Counted from the stretch's first letter, positions 48,661 through 60,486 are shown. The stretch is 64,000 nucleotides of DNA from Misgurnus anguillicaudatus (GCF_027580225.2 NW_027395276.1:2897501-2961500), one strand, 5' to 3'. Made by a program: numbers and translations. Notes: a model not told the origin generated them from the sequence alone.

Positions 48661-48882
48661 TTTCAGGCAAGGAAAACATGCCGAAGCATTGTGAATACCA
48701 ATTGTGTAAATCTAATACCCGGTATCCCAAGATTTAGGATGGAGTGGTGGATTTTTTCCCTTCCCGAAACTTAAAACCCAATTGGAGAAATGTCAGACGT
48801 GGATCAAGCAGTGTGGAATTCACAACAAATATCGACATGATTAACAAAAACACATACGCGTTTGCGCCAATGTAAGAGAACA

Positions 48883-49339
48883 CCCTGCTGAAAAAAACAA
48901 TAAAACCATTACAGAAAATTCTAATGGTTTCCATTAAAATACCAATGAACCATTAGCTTTTACCATTAAACCACTACACTGTAGTGTGTTTTGGGCCATA
49001 TTCCATTAGAACCAATATATAGAACCAATAGAACCAATACATACCATTAGAGACCAACAAAAACCAATACACTGTAGTGTGTTTTGGGCCATATTCCATT
49101 AGAACCAATACATGGAACCAATACAAACCATTAGAGACCAACAAAAACCAATACACTGTAGTGTGTTTTTGGGCCATATTCCATTAGAACCAATACATGG
49201 AACCAATACAAACCATTAGAGACCAACAAAAACCAATACACTGTAGTGTGTTTTGGGCCATATTCCATTAGAACCAATACAATTCCCAATAAAACCATTA
49301 GAATTTTCTGTAATGGTTTTATTGTTTTTTTCAGCAGGG
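48883..49339. mobile_element. element H, copy 2, with internal tandem repeats
   Basis: The inverted ends are CCCTGCTGAAAAAAACAATA and its complement. The interior holds four copies of CACTGTAGTGTGTTTTGGGC at about 48977, 49070, 49154 and 49239, giving periods of 93, 84 and 85 bp. ORFs on the minus strand (MEYGPKHTTVYWFLLVSNG repeats) are translations of this tandem repeat. Confidence 0.75.
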
Positions 49340-50940
49340 CGCTAATGTTAGCTGGCTAGCTAACTCAGTACATCATTGCTTGCCAATAATGACGGTTCTT
49401 TGTTCATAATGCATATATTTAAATGTAAAATAAGATGATTGAAAGCAAGATGGAGGCTGACTGAAAATACTTTAGCATTATTTTAACGGACGGCCTACCC
49501 CTGAGTACCCCAATCCGATCGCGTCTCTCCCGTGGTTAGTTCTAAGCGGGAAAATGTTATCATTGCAAAGTGGTCAGGCTGATGTCTTGTGTTTGATTTA
49601 TAGCCTAAATATTAGATTATTTTCACATATTTCCCTTACCCTGCTGTGCATAAACAAAGCTCCATTTGCGTGTTTTCCATTTGAATGGTCAGCGTATGAG
49701 GCGACTGCTGCTTGCGAAGAGACCTAACGTTATAAACTTTAGCTTTAATTTTGATATAAATTATTCTCTAATCGGTTGCATATTATGTTGTGGATATATC
49801 CCTCAAATTCATACTGCAGTATCTTTTTTCTTGCTCTCTCAGATATTTCACCTGTTCACCAAAAATGGCAAATTATCTCCTTGAGAACGCCTGACACCGG
49901 TGCGTACATATTGTAATAGACTTGTCAGGTGCAAATCCTTGACCGGCATAGCAACAGTAAGGAGAGAGGGGCTTAGCGAAGGATCAATTTCTGACCAAAG
50001 GCATAGTATGTTGTTGGATAAATTGAGACAGAGCCTTAGGCAGTAAATAGTCTTCAAACATCTAAAATGATGCGTGTCTATTCACTTGCACGTCTAAGAT
50101 TTTGGTTATTGTTTTAAAACAAAATTAGAAAATACAGTGCAGCACTTGCTTGATGTTAAAAGGTTGGTTATTAAATGAGATAAAGTTCAGGACCTGATTC
50201 ATGGTTAAAGAGTTATTAAGAGCTACAAGACTCGAAAACGATCTTCCTCGTGCTGACTGACACATCTGAAGCATGCACAAAGGTGTGTGACTTCGATATA
50301 TGCACACATAGACAGAATTACAGTTTTAAAAATATCTGTTTTGACAAGAATTCATGCAGATATAATCTGTTATGTCTTAAATAAATGTTTGATTAACTGT
50401 TGGGGAAAAATATCTGATGTATAACATTATATTAGATCCTTGCATTACAGTAGATCTTAAAGCTGTTTGTCTCAATGTCAATCAAACAATAATAAAGAAA
50501 AAAAATTAAACATATATTAATATTGTTTTTGACTTTGTGTGTGCCAAATCTATTCGTTTTACCAGTGATGTTATGGTATGGATGCGGTGATTTTGTTTAT
50601 GAACCTTAAAAAAATCTTAAATCTCAGTGAAAACTTAAACTTTTTTATTTAACTTTCAGACTCTTTTACTAATAATAAACATACATTTGCATAAATCATC
50701 CATATTTGTCCACACCAACGTATAAAAAAACTGAGTATTTAAAACTTGAAAAGTGTTAACTTAAAGTAAATATAAAACAGATAAAAATGTGCAATTAAGG
50801 GATTAATCACGAGTTTACTTTTCATGCGATTAATCTAGATTAAATATTTTAATCGATTGACAGCCGTAATATTTACCATAGAGACAGCGCATTTATGCAA
50901 ATTTGAAAACCACGCCCACCGTGGGGGAAAACAATCCAAC
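49340..50940. other. intergenic with a TTAATC-type repeat fragment
   Basis: Only one block is recognisable: about 50790-50875, containing GGGATTAATCACGAGTTTAC followed by GATTAATCTAGATTAAA, the end of a fish hAT-like repeat. No exon was supported. Confidence 0.35.
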
Positions 50941-50944
50941 CGTC

Positions 50945-51358
50945 TCCATTGACTTTGTATTGCGAGAGGCCGCCTCCTTGTCATTTCTGACTTATAACAA
51001 AAAACAGAATAATGCCTAAAAGCTGCTGTGTGACAGGATGTGTAACTAACAAGCCAAAAAACCCAGAAATACGTTTTTATTAGGTGTCGAGCCGTAAAAC
51101 ACAGCCTTTAAGGAGAAATAGTGGATTGCTGACTGCGTTTTCCCCTAGTGGGCGCTGTTCTACTAATAGTAGTATGAAAAGTTGCCTGTTTCCACTTTTG
51201 TTTTTTGGGGTCGACAGCTTATAAAAACGTATTTCTGTTTTTTTTTTGGGTTTGTTAGCTGTACATCTTGTCACACAGCAGCTTTTAGGCATTATTCTGT
51301 TTTTTGTTATAAGCCAGAAATGACAAGGAGGCAGCCTCTCGCAATACAAAGTCAATGC
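50945..51358. mobile_element. palindromic element with THAP-like coding start in both arms
   Basis: The arms at about 50948-51083 and 51215-51357 are reverse complements (ATTGACTTTGTATTGCGAGA, TCATTTCTGACTTATAACAA). Each arm carries an ATG followed by MPKSCCVTGC or MPKSCCVTRC. On plus, this is 51012-51083 with a stop after IRFY. On minus, it runs from 51292, continuing IRFYKLSTPKNK. The C-x2-4-C start followed by IRFY is the THAP zinc-finger pattern of P-element-type transposases. Confidence 0.68.
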
Positions 51359-51635
51359 AACCTTTTTTTTAACAGATTTACCTTAAAGTGACTATAAATG
51401 CAAACACATTACGCAGATAAGTTCAGTACTTTAGAAATCTGAAATTCAGCATTAGTAAAATGAACACCTGCTATGCATTTTTGTGCATGAACTTCATTTA
51501 AAGATCTACTGCTCAAGTTACAGCTTGCGCAGTGTGAAGTCAAATCCAACAAAACTAGATAAAACAATTATGAATAAACTGACAATCTAAAAGTAAGTTA
51601 TCACTGAATATGTGTCACACTGAAATGCTCCTAAA

Positions 51636-51926
51636 GTGGGAAACATGATATTTAAACATCTTAAGATGAAAGCACAAGTGTGTCTTCAGATGCTGAAATC
51701 CGATGCATTGCTCAGTGCTCATGTCACTGCGTTCTGTGGAATTGCAAAATGCTTGAAGTCTCATTCGACAGAAGTCAAGTTGAAACAGACCGATTTGTTC
51801 GGATTAAGTTGCTTAAAAAACACGCTGCAAGGCCAGAATTTGCCTCACAGTGGCTTGTGTTTGACATCAACGCCTGGCAAGAACTCAAAGATAAACACAC
51901 AACTTGACCGAGAATTGGTGCCTTGA
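51636..51926. other. intergenic segment with overlapping ORFs, unassigned
   Basis: Two plus-strand ORFs (51636-51926 and 51680-51907) overlap in different frames. The second contains QWLVFDINAW, faintly like a TGF-beta-family propeptide. There are no partner exons, no cysteine-knot domain nearby and no clear splice sites, so it is not called a gene. Confidence 0.2.
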
Positions 51927-52054
51927 GGTGCCATTATGTAAGACAAGGAAATGTAGCCTTAAATTGAAGATTGCTGGTCAGCTTCATATAAAGTGATACA
52001 AAGAAACACTTTATTAAAAACGTGTAATAAATATATCAGATTAGTGCATGTGTA

Positions 52055-52320
52055 AAAACCATAGACTGTAAAAAATATGGACGTAGTGTATGTGACGTCA
52101 CCCATAAGTTTGTGAAGAGCTTTTTTGAAGCTTAAAATAGTCGTCGCCATCTTGGCCGCGAGTCACCACGCATCACTCATGAATAACCGAATAATGGGTA
52201 AAGAGGCGGGACTTGGGTGAAGCTGAGGTGTCTGAAACCACGCCCGCCTAGCTCGATTCTAGTGATAGCAGTGGCTGTTCACCCATCACTCAAGTGGCCA
52301 CGCCCTTAAATATGCAAAAC
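52055..52320. repeat. CATAGACTGTAAA-type dispersed repeat
   Basis: The block begins ACCATAGACTGTAAAAAATA and carries GTGACGTCACCCAT, GTCGTCGCCATCTTGG and CACGCCC motifs. I know this as a common dispersed unit in fish genomes. The boundaries are approximate. Confidence 0.45.
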
Positions 52321-52572
52321 TTTAAGGCTTAATATAATTTAAACGCATGAGTTACAAAAAAATTCACGCCCCTTACAGGCTGTAAACATATTATTTTCTG
52401 CTGTAAAGTTGGGCATTACTTGTTAACTACAAACTAGTTTTAACAAACATGCCTTACTAAAAACATTACTTGCGTGCATATGTAGGCAAAACAAAGGGCA
52501 CTGATGTATTTTAAGATATGTCAGTGCAAGTTGTTTTCAGTTTGGACATTTATTTTAGTCTAGGATCCCTCA

Positions 52573-53005
52573 TTTCTAGACTTTTTATTGTATATATGCG
52601 GTAACTCACTGGCTACGTGATGCCAGTGAGTTACTGTAACTGCCCCATTACAGTACCATAACTGTACATGTTTTTTACAATATGATGCCTTTACCGCAGT
52701 TCCATTTTACAGTATAATACCCTTACTGTGTTACCTAGTTTTAAAAAAAATATTGCATTGAAGGGGAATCAAACCCGGGTCACACATGTCATTATAACAC
52801 TATTTTATTCAACTACAGTAGCACTACTGCTGTTGTTTTACAGCAGTCTACCGCAAATTCAAAACATTCAGTAAATCACTGTAAATTAAATGTTAATACC
52901 CATAATGCAATGCATATTACAGTAATGAACTGGAAAAAAATTATGGTATTTTACTGGGCATTTTGTGGTAAGTAACTGTAGAGATTACAGTTAAGTCTAA
53001 CAGTG
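52573..53005. mobile_element. TA-type MITE F, copy 2
   Basis: It is the reverse complement of much of 3426-4127: TAGACTTTTTATTGTATAT at the left and AGTTAAGTCTAACAGTG at the right. It includes the tRNA-like stretch GGGGAATCAAACCCGGG at 52758-52774. The left end is mutated. Confidence 0.65.
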
Positions 53006-53238
53006 CTGTCCGGGAAACTGCCCCAAAATGTGTGTTTCCTGGGATTTGAACCCACAACTTTTTGCAATGCTATCTGAAATCACATTATACTTTGAACTTA
53101 ACTCTTCATCCTAATCCTAATTTATCCATGATTCATGTCATTGTTACTGGTTTTACTTTAGTTTGTGATTCTGTCAGCTGGATGTCAAATGATTTTTGCA
53201 CCTCTGTGGATGGAAAAGTTATCACCCCCTAACATCTA

Positions 53239-54403
53239 CACTGTAAAAAGTGAAAAGTTGGATCAACTTAAAAAATTACTTTAATTGGTAACACCTAGTG
53301 ACGTGTTTCACTTTAGGTGAAAACGTTAAAGAGCGCCTATTTCATTGCTTTAAAAAACAATGTTATTTTGTGTATTTGGTAAAATACAATGTTTTTAAGT
53401 GGTTTATGGTTAAAAACACATACCGTACATTTTTTAGCTCCAGATTTCCCTCTTTCCTGAAACGCATGGATTTGAAAAGCTTTGTGTCCCTGATTGGCCA
53501 GCTAATCTGTACATTGTGTTTGGTCTGAATACCTCTGATGTCAGCCAGAAATGTGACGCTCCTTACCATGTTTGAAAAATTCGCCCACAATGCAATGCTG
53601 ACAGGAATTAATTTACAGGCTGTGAGTAAAAGCAAGAGGAATTATGATAATGTCGGTCTTCTCTACGTCAACAGACCCGGAGGTAAACTGTTGCCTACAA
53701 TCTGTGTGTTGTAGTCCAAGAAAAGAGATTTACGTTGGAGATGATAACTTGCAGCGTCGTTTACTTTGGGGTATGTACTTGCATATAATTAACAGAGTTG
53801 TATAGTACTTAAGTATTTTTACTTTCTACATAAAAGTAAATTTTCAATTATTCGTACTTTATTAGTGTTTTTCTTTGGAAAACAAACATTCCAAAACTTT
53901 TTATCATAATTTTTACTCCACTACATTTCATAATTTCAAGTTTTTGGTTTATATTTAATATTTAAGTACATTAAACATCTAGTAATTTTTTGTACTTTTA
54001 CTTAAGTAAAATTTTTTTCGTACTTTTACTCAAGAACGTAAAAGTACACAATTTTTATGTAATTAGGCATTAAATCAATTTTAATATGCAATATATAATG
54101 AATACACAGTATGATTTTATGCTTTAGAATGTAGTGAACATTTTTTAGTAAAGAAAAGTAAATTTTTCCCAAGACAAACACTCTGATAAAGCACAGATGC
54201 TTGAAAAATGTAACTAAAATACTTAAGTATTATACACCTCTGATAATTAACATGTACTAGTACACACTTACACACCAAAGCAAGTTAAAAACGTGAATCG
54301 GACCATAGGTGCTCTTCAAGTTGAATGAAGTAAAGTGGCATTTTTAAGGTGTACCAATTGAAGTTGCTTTTTAAGTTGAACCAACTTTTCACTTTTTACA
54401 GTG
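53239..54403. mobile_element. TA-flanked element with CACTGTAAAAAGTG ends
   Basis: TA is on both sides (53237-53238, 54404-54405). The termini CACTGTAAAAAGTGAAAAGT and its complement are inverted over about 50 bp. It hosts a hAT MITE at 53793-54242. The ORF at 53298-53528 lacks any motif. Confidence 0.75.
53793..54242. mobile_element. hAT-type MITE with 8-bp target duplication
   Basis: ATAATTAA is duplicated (53785-53792, 54243-54250). The ends CAGAGTTGTATAGTAC and ATTATACACCTCTG are inverted, and the interior is dense in AAGTA and TACTT words. Confidence 0.82.
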
Positions 54404-54581
54404 TAAAAACAATTTCCATGTTGTGTCACAATAATAAAGGAGAGAAAGTTAAATGAAACTTTGTACCGCATTACTTGCTTTCATATAACTTTCTAGAGAA
54501 AGCTGACCTCATCAATTGCTTTCATTTTTTACCTGTCAGATGGGTGTGGCTTTACCTGTCTCAGGTGTCAGGGTTGGGCTC

Positions 54582-54595
54582 ATAATAAATATAAT
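54582..54595 (+). promoter_or_regulatory. possible TATA-type promoter of the chemokine gene
   Basis: ATAATAAATATAAT lies about 70 nt before a strong splice donor (GCAG|GTGAGTAG at 54663/54664). That donor would close a non-coding first exon at about 54615-54663, joined to the acceptor TTATAG before 55105. This is inferred from sequence only. Confidence 0.45.
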
Positions 54596-54614
54596 GCAAT
54601 TTGGAAACGGGCAC

Positions 54615-54663
54615 AGAATTCTGGTCTTGGGGAAAGACCGTGCACTTTCATCTTTTCTTGCAG
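54615..54663 (+). other. inferred non-coding 5' UTR exon of the chemokine gene
   Basis: It ends at a consensus donor GTGAGT at 54664. The next acceptor (ATAG, 55101-55104) leaves an 18-nt leader before the ATG at 55123. The start is estimated from the TATA-like box. Confidence 0.4.
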
Positions 54664-55122
54664 GTGAGTAGACGAAAAAAGAAAAAGCAATAAATTTTAC
54701 AGCAGCTATTTAGTCTAAATCTTAATGTTTTAAAAGTCTAACAGATCTCCTTATCTTATTGATATAAAATCAAATAAACAGCATGATTTTTTTTTGTTTT
54801 AGCATTCTTAATAGGTAATTGGAAAATATTACTCAGTGAATTTTGCAGATTGCCAATGTTTAGAGCTGATTTGAACTTACATTGCTTATGTATAGAGTTT
54901 ATAGATTTGAGGTTAATTTTTTACAGCATCAGCGGTAAAGTTGTAAGCATTTTATTGTCACTCAATGTGATGACAGATTCCAAGGGTCAAGGCTCACTAA
55001 GAGGAAAGAAAAGGCCTTTCATGATTATAATGCTTATAGTGGTTTCAAGTTTTTAGTATGTACAGTACAGTTTAGTGAACTTGATTTTCTGTCTCATGTT
55101 ATAGTAGAGACACTGAGATATC

Positions 55123-56436
55123 ATGCGGTTCAGCTTAATCGTCTTCATCGTCCTTCTGGGTTTCCTGTACCTCACAGAGGCACAAGGTAAGTAACAAAAA
55201 TGATTATGTGCAAGTGTTTTACATGAATTAGCCCCGTATGGTAAAAAAAATGTATTTCTTTGGCCAAAAATATGTTTTAAATATATGCTAAATACATTTT
55301 AATTTGAAAATATATAACCTTCTTAAATTAACATATAAAATTTGTTTCAGGGGCAACAAATACATTTCTAATTTTACAACTCATACAGTGTTTGTATAAA
55401 ATGTATAAAATTAAAGGTATAATTTTGCATTTAAAATAAATGTAATTATAATCTTTTCAAACCGGTTAAGTTTACAGGTTTGTAACATACAACGTTTTTC
55501 TTCCAATGCAACATGAATATAAATGCTTTAAAATATATTTATTTTTTAAATGGCCAAAAAAATATATATTGGTAAAAAATGATTTTTTTTAAATATCATA
55601 TAAAATGTCATTTTTTTAAATATATTTAAAATTATATATAAAAAATATATTTTTTGCCATAAAGAACAGATCATTTTGCCAAGTTTGCCATCAACACTAC
55701 TACAATATTAATGCTTTTGTATATACAAAAGTACACTGAACTGTTTACAAGCATTATGCTTTGATATGGTCCACGATATACACATGTGCTAGATTTACAA
55801 TAACATCAAACTCAAAATTAATATACTGATCAATTTTTTTTATAATTGAGCTATGTTCAATTAAAATCCATTTGAAAACCTGTAAAGTTGTGATACTCCA
55901 TTTAGTTGGTCATCAAATGTGTTGCAAATGTATTTTTATTGTTATATAGGCACGTATGAGGACTGCTGTCTGAAGTACGTCAAGAAAGTCAGACATTCAA
56001 TGAGGAGCAAAGTGATCAGCTACAGAAAACAGGAGATGGATGGAGGCTGCAACATTTCAGCTACTATGTGAGTAACTTTTCATTCATCCAACTATTCATC
56101 AGTCCATCCATCTATCCATCCATTTATCTTATAAATAAATACATTTTCTCGGCAGCTTCACATTAAAACATGGGCGTAAGTTCTGCGCTGATCCCAGAGA
56201 AAAATGGGTGAAGGAACTGATGCGCAAGATAGACGGGATGCCTGCTGACTCAAAAAGGACGGTGCGTACAATAACTTAAAAGACTGACAAGCTGTGAATA
56301 ATAAATGTGTTTGGTGATAAGATTAAAGCGCATCAATATAAAAATAAAAATATAGTATACAATATTGAAAACTCATGTCACCCTTCCAAATGTATTAATT
56401 AATTTTGTTTTTCATTACCAGCATTTAAGAGGCTAA
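55123..56436 (+). CDS. CC chemokine (CCL19/21/25 group)
   Basis: Secreted chemoattractant acting through leukocyte G-protein-coupled receptors. The coding exons are 55123-55186, 55950-56067, 56156-56261 and 56422-56436. The GT-AG sites and phases join to give 303 nt, 100 aa plus TAA. Residues 1-20 are a hydrophobic signal peptide ending LTEA, so the mature protein would start QGTYEDCC. The adjacent cysteines C27-C28 with C55 and C71 give the CC four-cysteine pattern. SYRKQE before C55 and CADP..KWV at C71-V79 match CCL21/CCL25-type chemokines. Human CCL25 begins QG.FEDCC and lies on 19p13, the same arm as RANBP3, which favours a ccl25-like name. The CCL21 resemblance in SYRKQE and CADP keeps this open. 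The fourth exon adds only HLRG, and there is no long basic tail. Confidence 0.9.
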
Positions 56437-57296
56437 ACAAAGCTAAGAGAGGACCTGAGGGAAAGCTGCCCAGGTGTTTCAGCCAATCATATTGCAATTT
56501 TTGAGTGCCGTGGCTCCTTGTACTGTCTTCATAAAGCTTTGAGTGCTGTCACTCCGAGCACACATTACAACATGGACAGATTGAAGTTCAGCGCTTCTTG
56601 TCTTCTGTCCTGTGCTTCCCGTGACATTTCCTGTTTCCGGACTCACATTGCTTTATATGACGGATTGCTGGTTCAATGCTCCGAATGGGAATAATTGTCA
56701 TTATTTACCCTCTTCACACACAGATGTTGCTCTCATTTAAAGGCTCTGTTCCAGTTCCTACTGAGCTATTTGGCAGCGTCCTAACTTTTTGAAACACTAC
56801 ACAGGCCTGTAGCTCACTAGGTTTTTGAACAGAGTTTATGTTTATAGCATTGTATTGAGGGATGTATGATTAAGTGTACCAGGAACTTTATCTTTACACA
56901 CTAGATTTACTATCCTACCGTATCTATAATCAACAGGTGTGATAAAATTGTTAAGAAACTTTAGCAATGAAAGTGAGTGGGAAGGTTTTGAAAGTGTAGA
57001 GTCGTAGGGATTCACAACTGGTTTGTATTACACTACAATGATGTATAAATTATAATGCGTTATTTTGCTCATGCAATACGCTTAATGAGTGATTATTGTC
57101 TAGCTATTGATAAGATAAATATTCACAGATTTCTTTATATTCACAAATATTATATATATATATATATTGTTTAATTTTTTTTTTTTTTTTTTTTGCATTT
57201 TATATTCCAATGACATTTTATTTCAAGTGATTTTTTTTAAAGGAACTGGTGCAAGTTTGATGTTTAAGGTTTCACCTGCCTGATCCATTTTATATG
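56437..57296 (+). other. presumed chemokine 3' UTR and flank; (TA)n and poly-T
   Basis: No canonical AATAAA is seen soon after the stop, so the transcript end is undefined. A (TA)n run at about 57151-57167 and a T-rich run at about 57175-57195 are the only features. Confidence 0.35.
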
Positions 57297-57625
57297 TAAC
57301 CCTGGACCACAAAACCATAAGGGTCAAATATTGTCAAATGTGATAATCTGAATAAATAAGGTTGTTTGTAAGGACAATATTTTGCAAAGATGCAAATCAA
57401 AATATTGCGAAAATCACTTTTAAAGTGGTCCAGATGAGTTCCTTAGCAACACATATTGCTAAATTAATTTGTTATATATTTACATAGGAAATTCACAAAA
57501 TATCTTTATGCTATATGATCTTTATTTAATATCCTAATTATTTTTGGCATAAGTGTTTTGAGCCATACAATGTATTGTTGGCTATTGCTGCAATATACCT
57601 TTGCTCCTTTTGTGGTCACATATAA
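57297..57625 (+). repeat. CCCTGGACCACAAAACC dispersed fish repeat, copy 1
   Basis: It begins CCCTGGACCACAAAACCATA, followed by AGGGTCAA, and ends near TTTTGTGGTCACAT. It contains GGACAATATTTTGCAAAGAT and TCCTAATTATTTTTGGCATA. A longer reverse copy is at 62818-63224. It matches a very common cypriniform repeat known to me. Confidence 0.7.
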
Positions 57626-59095
57626 AACTCACTTTGTTTATAATAACTGAATGTATTGATTAATTCACTGAGTGATACAGGAGACATAAAACTAACACAT
57701 CTAAAAAAAGCAATGGCCAATCTATTATTTATTATTTAATAATAGTTCATAATTGATAATGTTATTTCAAACAGAAGATTATTTCTAAGGCAACTTATAA
57801 GCATAAATCTTACATTTATGTCACTTACTTTCTTTAAATTCACACCCTGCAATCTCAAAATAAGGTACAAAGCTGTCACTGGGGAGGTGAGATTAGCGAT
57901 AAAGTGCGGCTTCAGGCTTTTAATCATGGTTTAAACTAATCAAAACTATTTTAGCATGAAGTTTCTCAGTCTATCCCTTAAAATATTAAGATAAGACAAA
58001 TAAAATATGAATTCTCACACTTTTATTTCATTAATAGCTCAGACAATATCATAATTGGCTTTGGTATGGGGGGGCAGTGCCCCCACTGCCCTCCCAAAAG
58101 TACTTCCCTAATCAATGGCACTGGCATATTTTATGATCTGTCAGTGCATGTTATTTTCTGTTGAGACAGCTTGGTCCAGGATAACCTTAAGCGTTGTGAA
58201 ACCGGGGGATTATAATCTGTTTCCGCAGTCACGGCCCATTTAACTGCACTCTACACCTATACTGTTTACATGTAGGAGCTTTATGATAGTTGAAAGAAGT
58301 TACACTAATCAATACAAACTATAAAAGCCTTTAATCGTGTTGTGGCCTACTTTCACTTTCCCGTGAAACAAAAGACTTGTTGTGTGCACAGTAAAACGGG
58401 GTCAATAATCAGGAAAATACGTCTCTCCGCTCTTGCTATAAAGATTGAAGTTGTTACATTTTATCTCTCAAGGTTGCCCTTTACATAAAAGTATTTTGCC
58501 GATGGTACAGCGATTGGTATCAGACCATGATATTGATACCTTTAGTATCATCATGCCTGTGTCTTTTCTCCTGCAGGTCTCAACACGACATGCGTAATGT
58601 ATAAAGTCTCATTTCTTCACCTTCATGGCGTGTTTCTCTTCTCTTCTACGCTAATGGTAATGGAGGAAGAGAGGCATGTCTGCTCAGATATCATCTGTGT
58701 TATGCGTCTGAGATGTTGGCTTCCTCTGCGCTGAACTGTTTCCAGTCGCCTCAGCTTCAGCCTCTGAGGCCAAATATCCTTCAGCAAGCTTGGATTTCTA
58801 TACATCAAAAGTGGAAATGAAATGTAAAGGCAGTAAAATAGGCAGTAATTCACTCCAGCAATGATGGGTTTGATTGATGAAATATAGTTTTCAAGCATTT
58901 GCAATGATGTCATACACTTCATTCACCCTCACGTCGTTGCAAACCTGCATGATTTTCTTTCTTCTTGGGAACCCAAAAGTAGATGGTCTTCAGAATGTGT
59001 AAGCTGTTATTCATGTACGACATGCATTCATTTGTCAAAACGACTCAAAAAATTCCAACAAAAATTCATGCATTATACGCTCTCAAAAATAAAGG
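57626..59095. other. intergenic, nothing firmly recognised
   Basis: It holds short repeat-like pieces (CCCCCACTGCCCTCCC at about 58080 and CACCCTCACGTCGTTGCAAA at about 58926, the latter typical of a fish MITE end) but no exon or complete element. Confidence 0.35.
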
Positions 59096-59097
59096 TG

Positions 59098-59650
59098 CTT
59101 AAAGGTGCAGTGTGTAAATTTTAGAAGGATCTTTAGACAACAATGCAATATAATATACTGCCCTACAAAGCGAAAGCACAGTACTACGCATTTGGTCAAA
59201 ATTGAGTTAAGGGTTAAAATGGGCTTTGTGAGATCTGTTGTGTCTTGTGACAAAGTCTCCTGGTTAAATTTTGTCCCATTTCAGAGAAATGTGTGTGCCA
59301 AAATTGCAGTAACATGTTTGACTGGCTGGTGTAAAAAACTTTAAAGCCATTTTTCTCAGTTTCAGTGTTTGCGTAGATACTGCACTTAGCCTTTGGAGGG
59401 CAGTATAGATAACTGTGTTTTCAGTGTTGTATAAAGACATTACAAAATAAACTGTATTGTTTTTATAACCTTAGAAGGAGATGTTTTTATCTACACACTC
59501 CGCGGGTCCCCTTACATTGAAGCCACCATTTTGTGCCTTCATGTTTCTACAGTAGCCCTAAACGGACAAACTTTTCTATAGAGCGCGTTTGTCACTACTG
59601 AGATGTCCTGAGATGGCTACAATAGCTTCTGTGCTTCGAAAGGGAGGGGT
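59098..59650. repeat. dispersed repeat starting AAAGGTGCAGTGTGTAAATT
   Basis: The left end AAAGGTGCAGTGTGTAAATT, the motif GGAGGGCAGTATAGATAACT and CTACACACTCCGCGGGTCCC are typical of a fish non-coding repeat. The right boundary is uncertain. Confidence 0.45.
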
Positions 59651-60019
59651 GCAAGTGACACGCCACCCACTGGCCTGGCATGCATAATTCAGCGTAGACG
59701 TAGATTGATTTGACAATGTTGTTCTGTGCACGTGAATTTTTCACACACGCAAAGGAAAAACTTTATGTGCAATTGACATAACCGACGTATAGCCTCAATA
59801 ACACCAAACATTGTTTATTCTGATGTGTCTCATAATCTAATGCTGCATTCACACCAGCCGCGGTTGAGGCATCACGCGCGTTTAGCACGGCGCGGTAGAC
59901 GCAAATCCACCTCCTTCGCGTGTCTAGTTCGCACAAATGATGCAAATTGAGCATTGCAGCAGGAAACGCCTGAGTTGAAAAATCTGAGCTTTGGCGGAAA
60001 CTCACAGTTGACGCACAGT

Positions 60020-60385
60020 TAATGTGGCATTCACACCAGATGCGAAAGAGGCGGCAAGCGCGAGTGATTTATATGTTAAGTCAATGCAAAGACGCAAATA
60101 GGCATCCTGCGGCGTGGTACGTGCGAAGTGCGGAGCGTTGCCGCGGGAAACGCGCAAGTTGAAAAATCTAAACTTTGGCGGATATTCGCGCTGCGTTAAC
60201 CAATCAGGAGCTTGCTCTATTAGTTAAGTGATTAGAGCAGCAGAGTTACAGAAGCCTCGAATGACTAGAATTCCACGTGCGGCTTTCGCGTGCAAATGAA
60301 GCGAGTAAACTCAAAATGTTTAAGCATCCAATTACGAATAGCGCGTTTTTGCAGCCTCTCCGCGTCTGGTGTGAATGCCACATTA
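60020..60385. mobile_element. fold-back MITE with TAATGTGGCATTCACACCAG ends
   Basis: The left TAATGTGGCATTCACACCAG and right CTGGTGTGAATGCCACATTA are perfect 20-bp inverted repeats, and the interior is CpG-rich (GCGGCAAGCGCGAG). A degenerate relative starts at about 59837 (AATGCTGCATTCACACCAG). Confidence 0.78.
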
Positions 60386-60486
60386 TGGGCTATTTTTAAC
60401 TTTGTAGCTTTTATGCTTTGTGGAAAAAAAGAAAGAAATGGCATATTGGTAAATCATGGTGGATTTTTTTACTACTTCAATTAGCC

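Noticed and set aside
48974..49177. Repetitive ORF with repeats of GPKHTTVYWFLLVSNG
   Set aside because: It is a translation of the 85-bp tandem repeat in element H. The repeat length near a multiple of three explains the open frame.
48240..49340. CRISPR-like array
   Set aside because: The repeats are about 85 bp with no unique spacers, enclosed by transposon-like ends in a vertebrate context.
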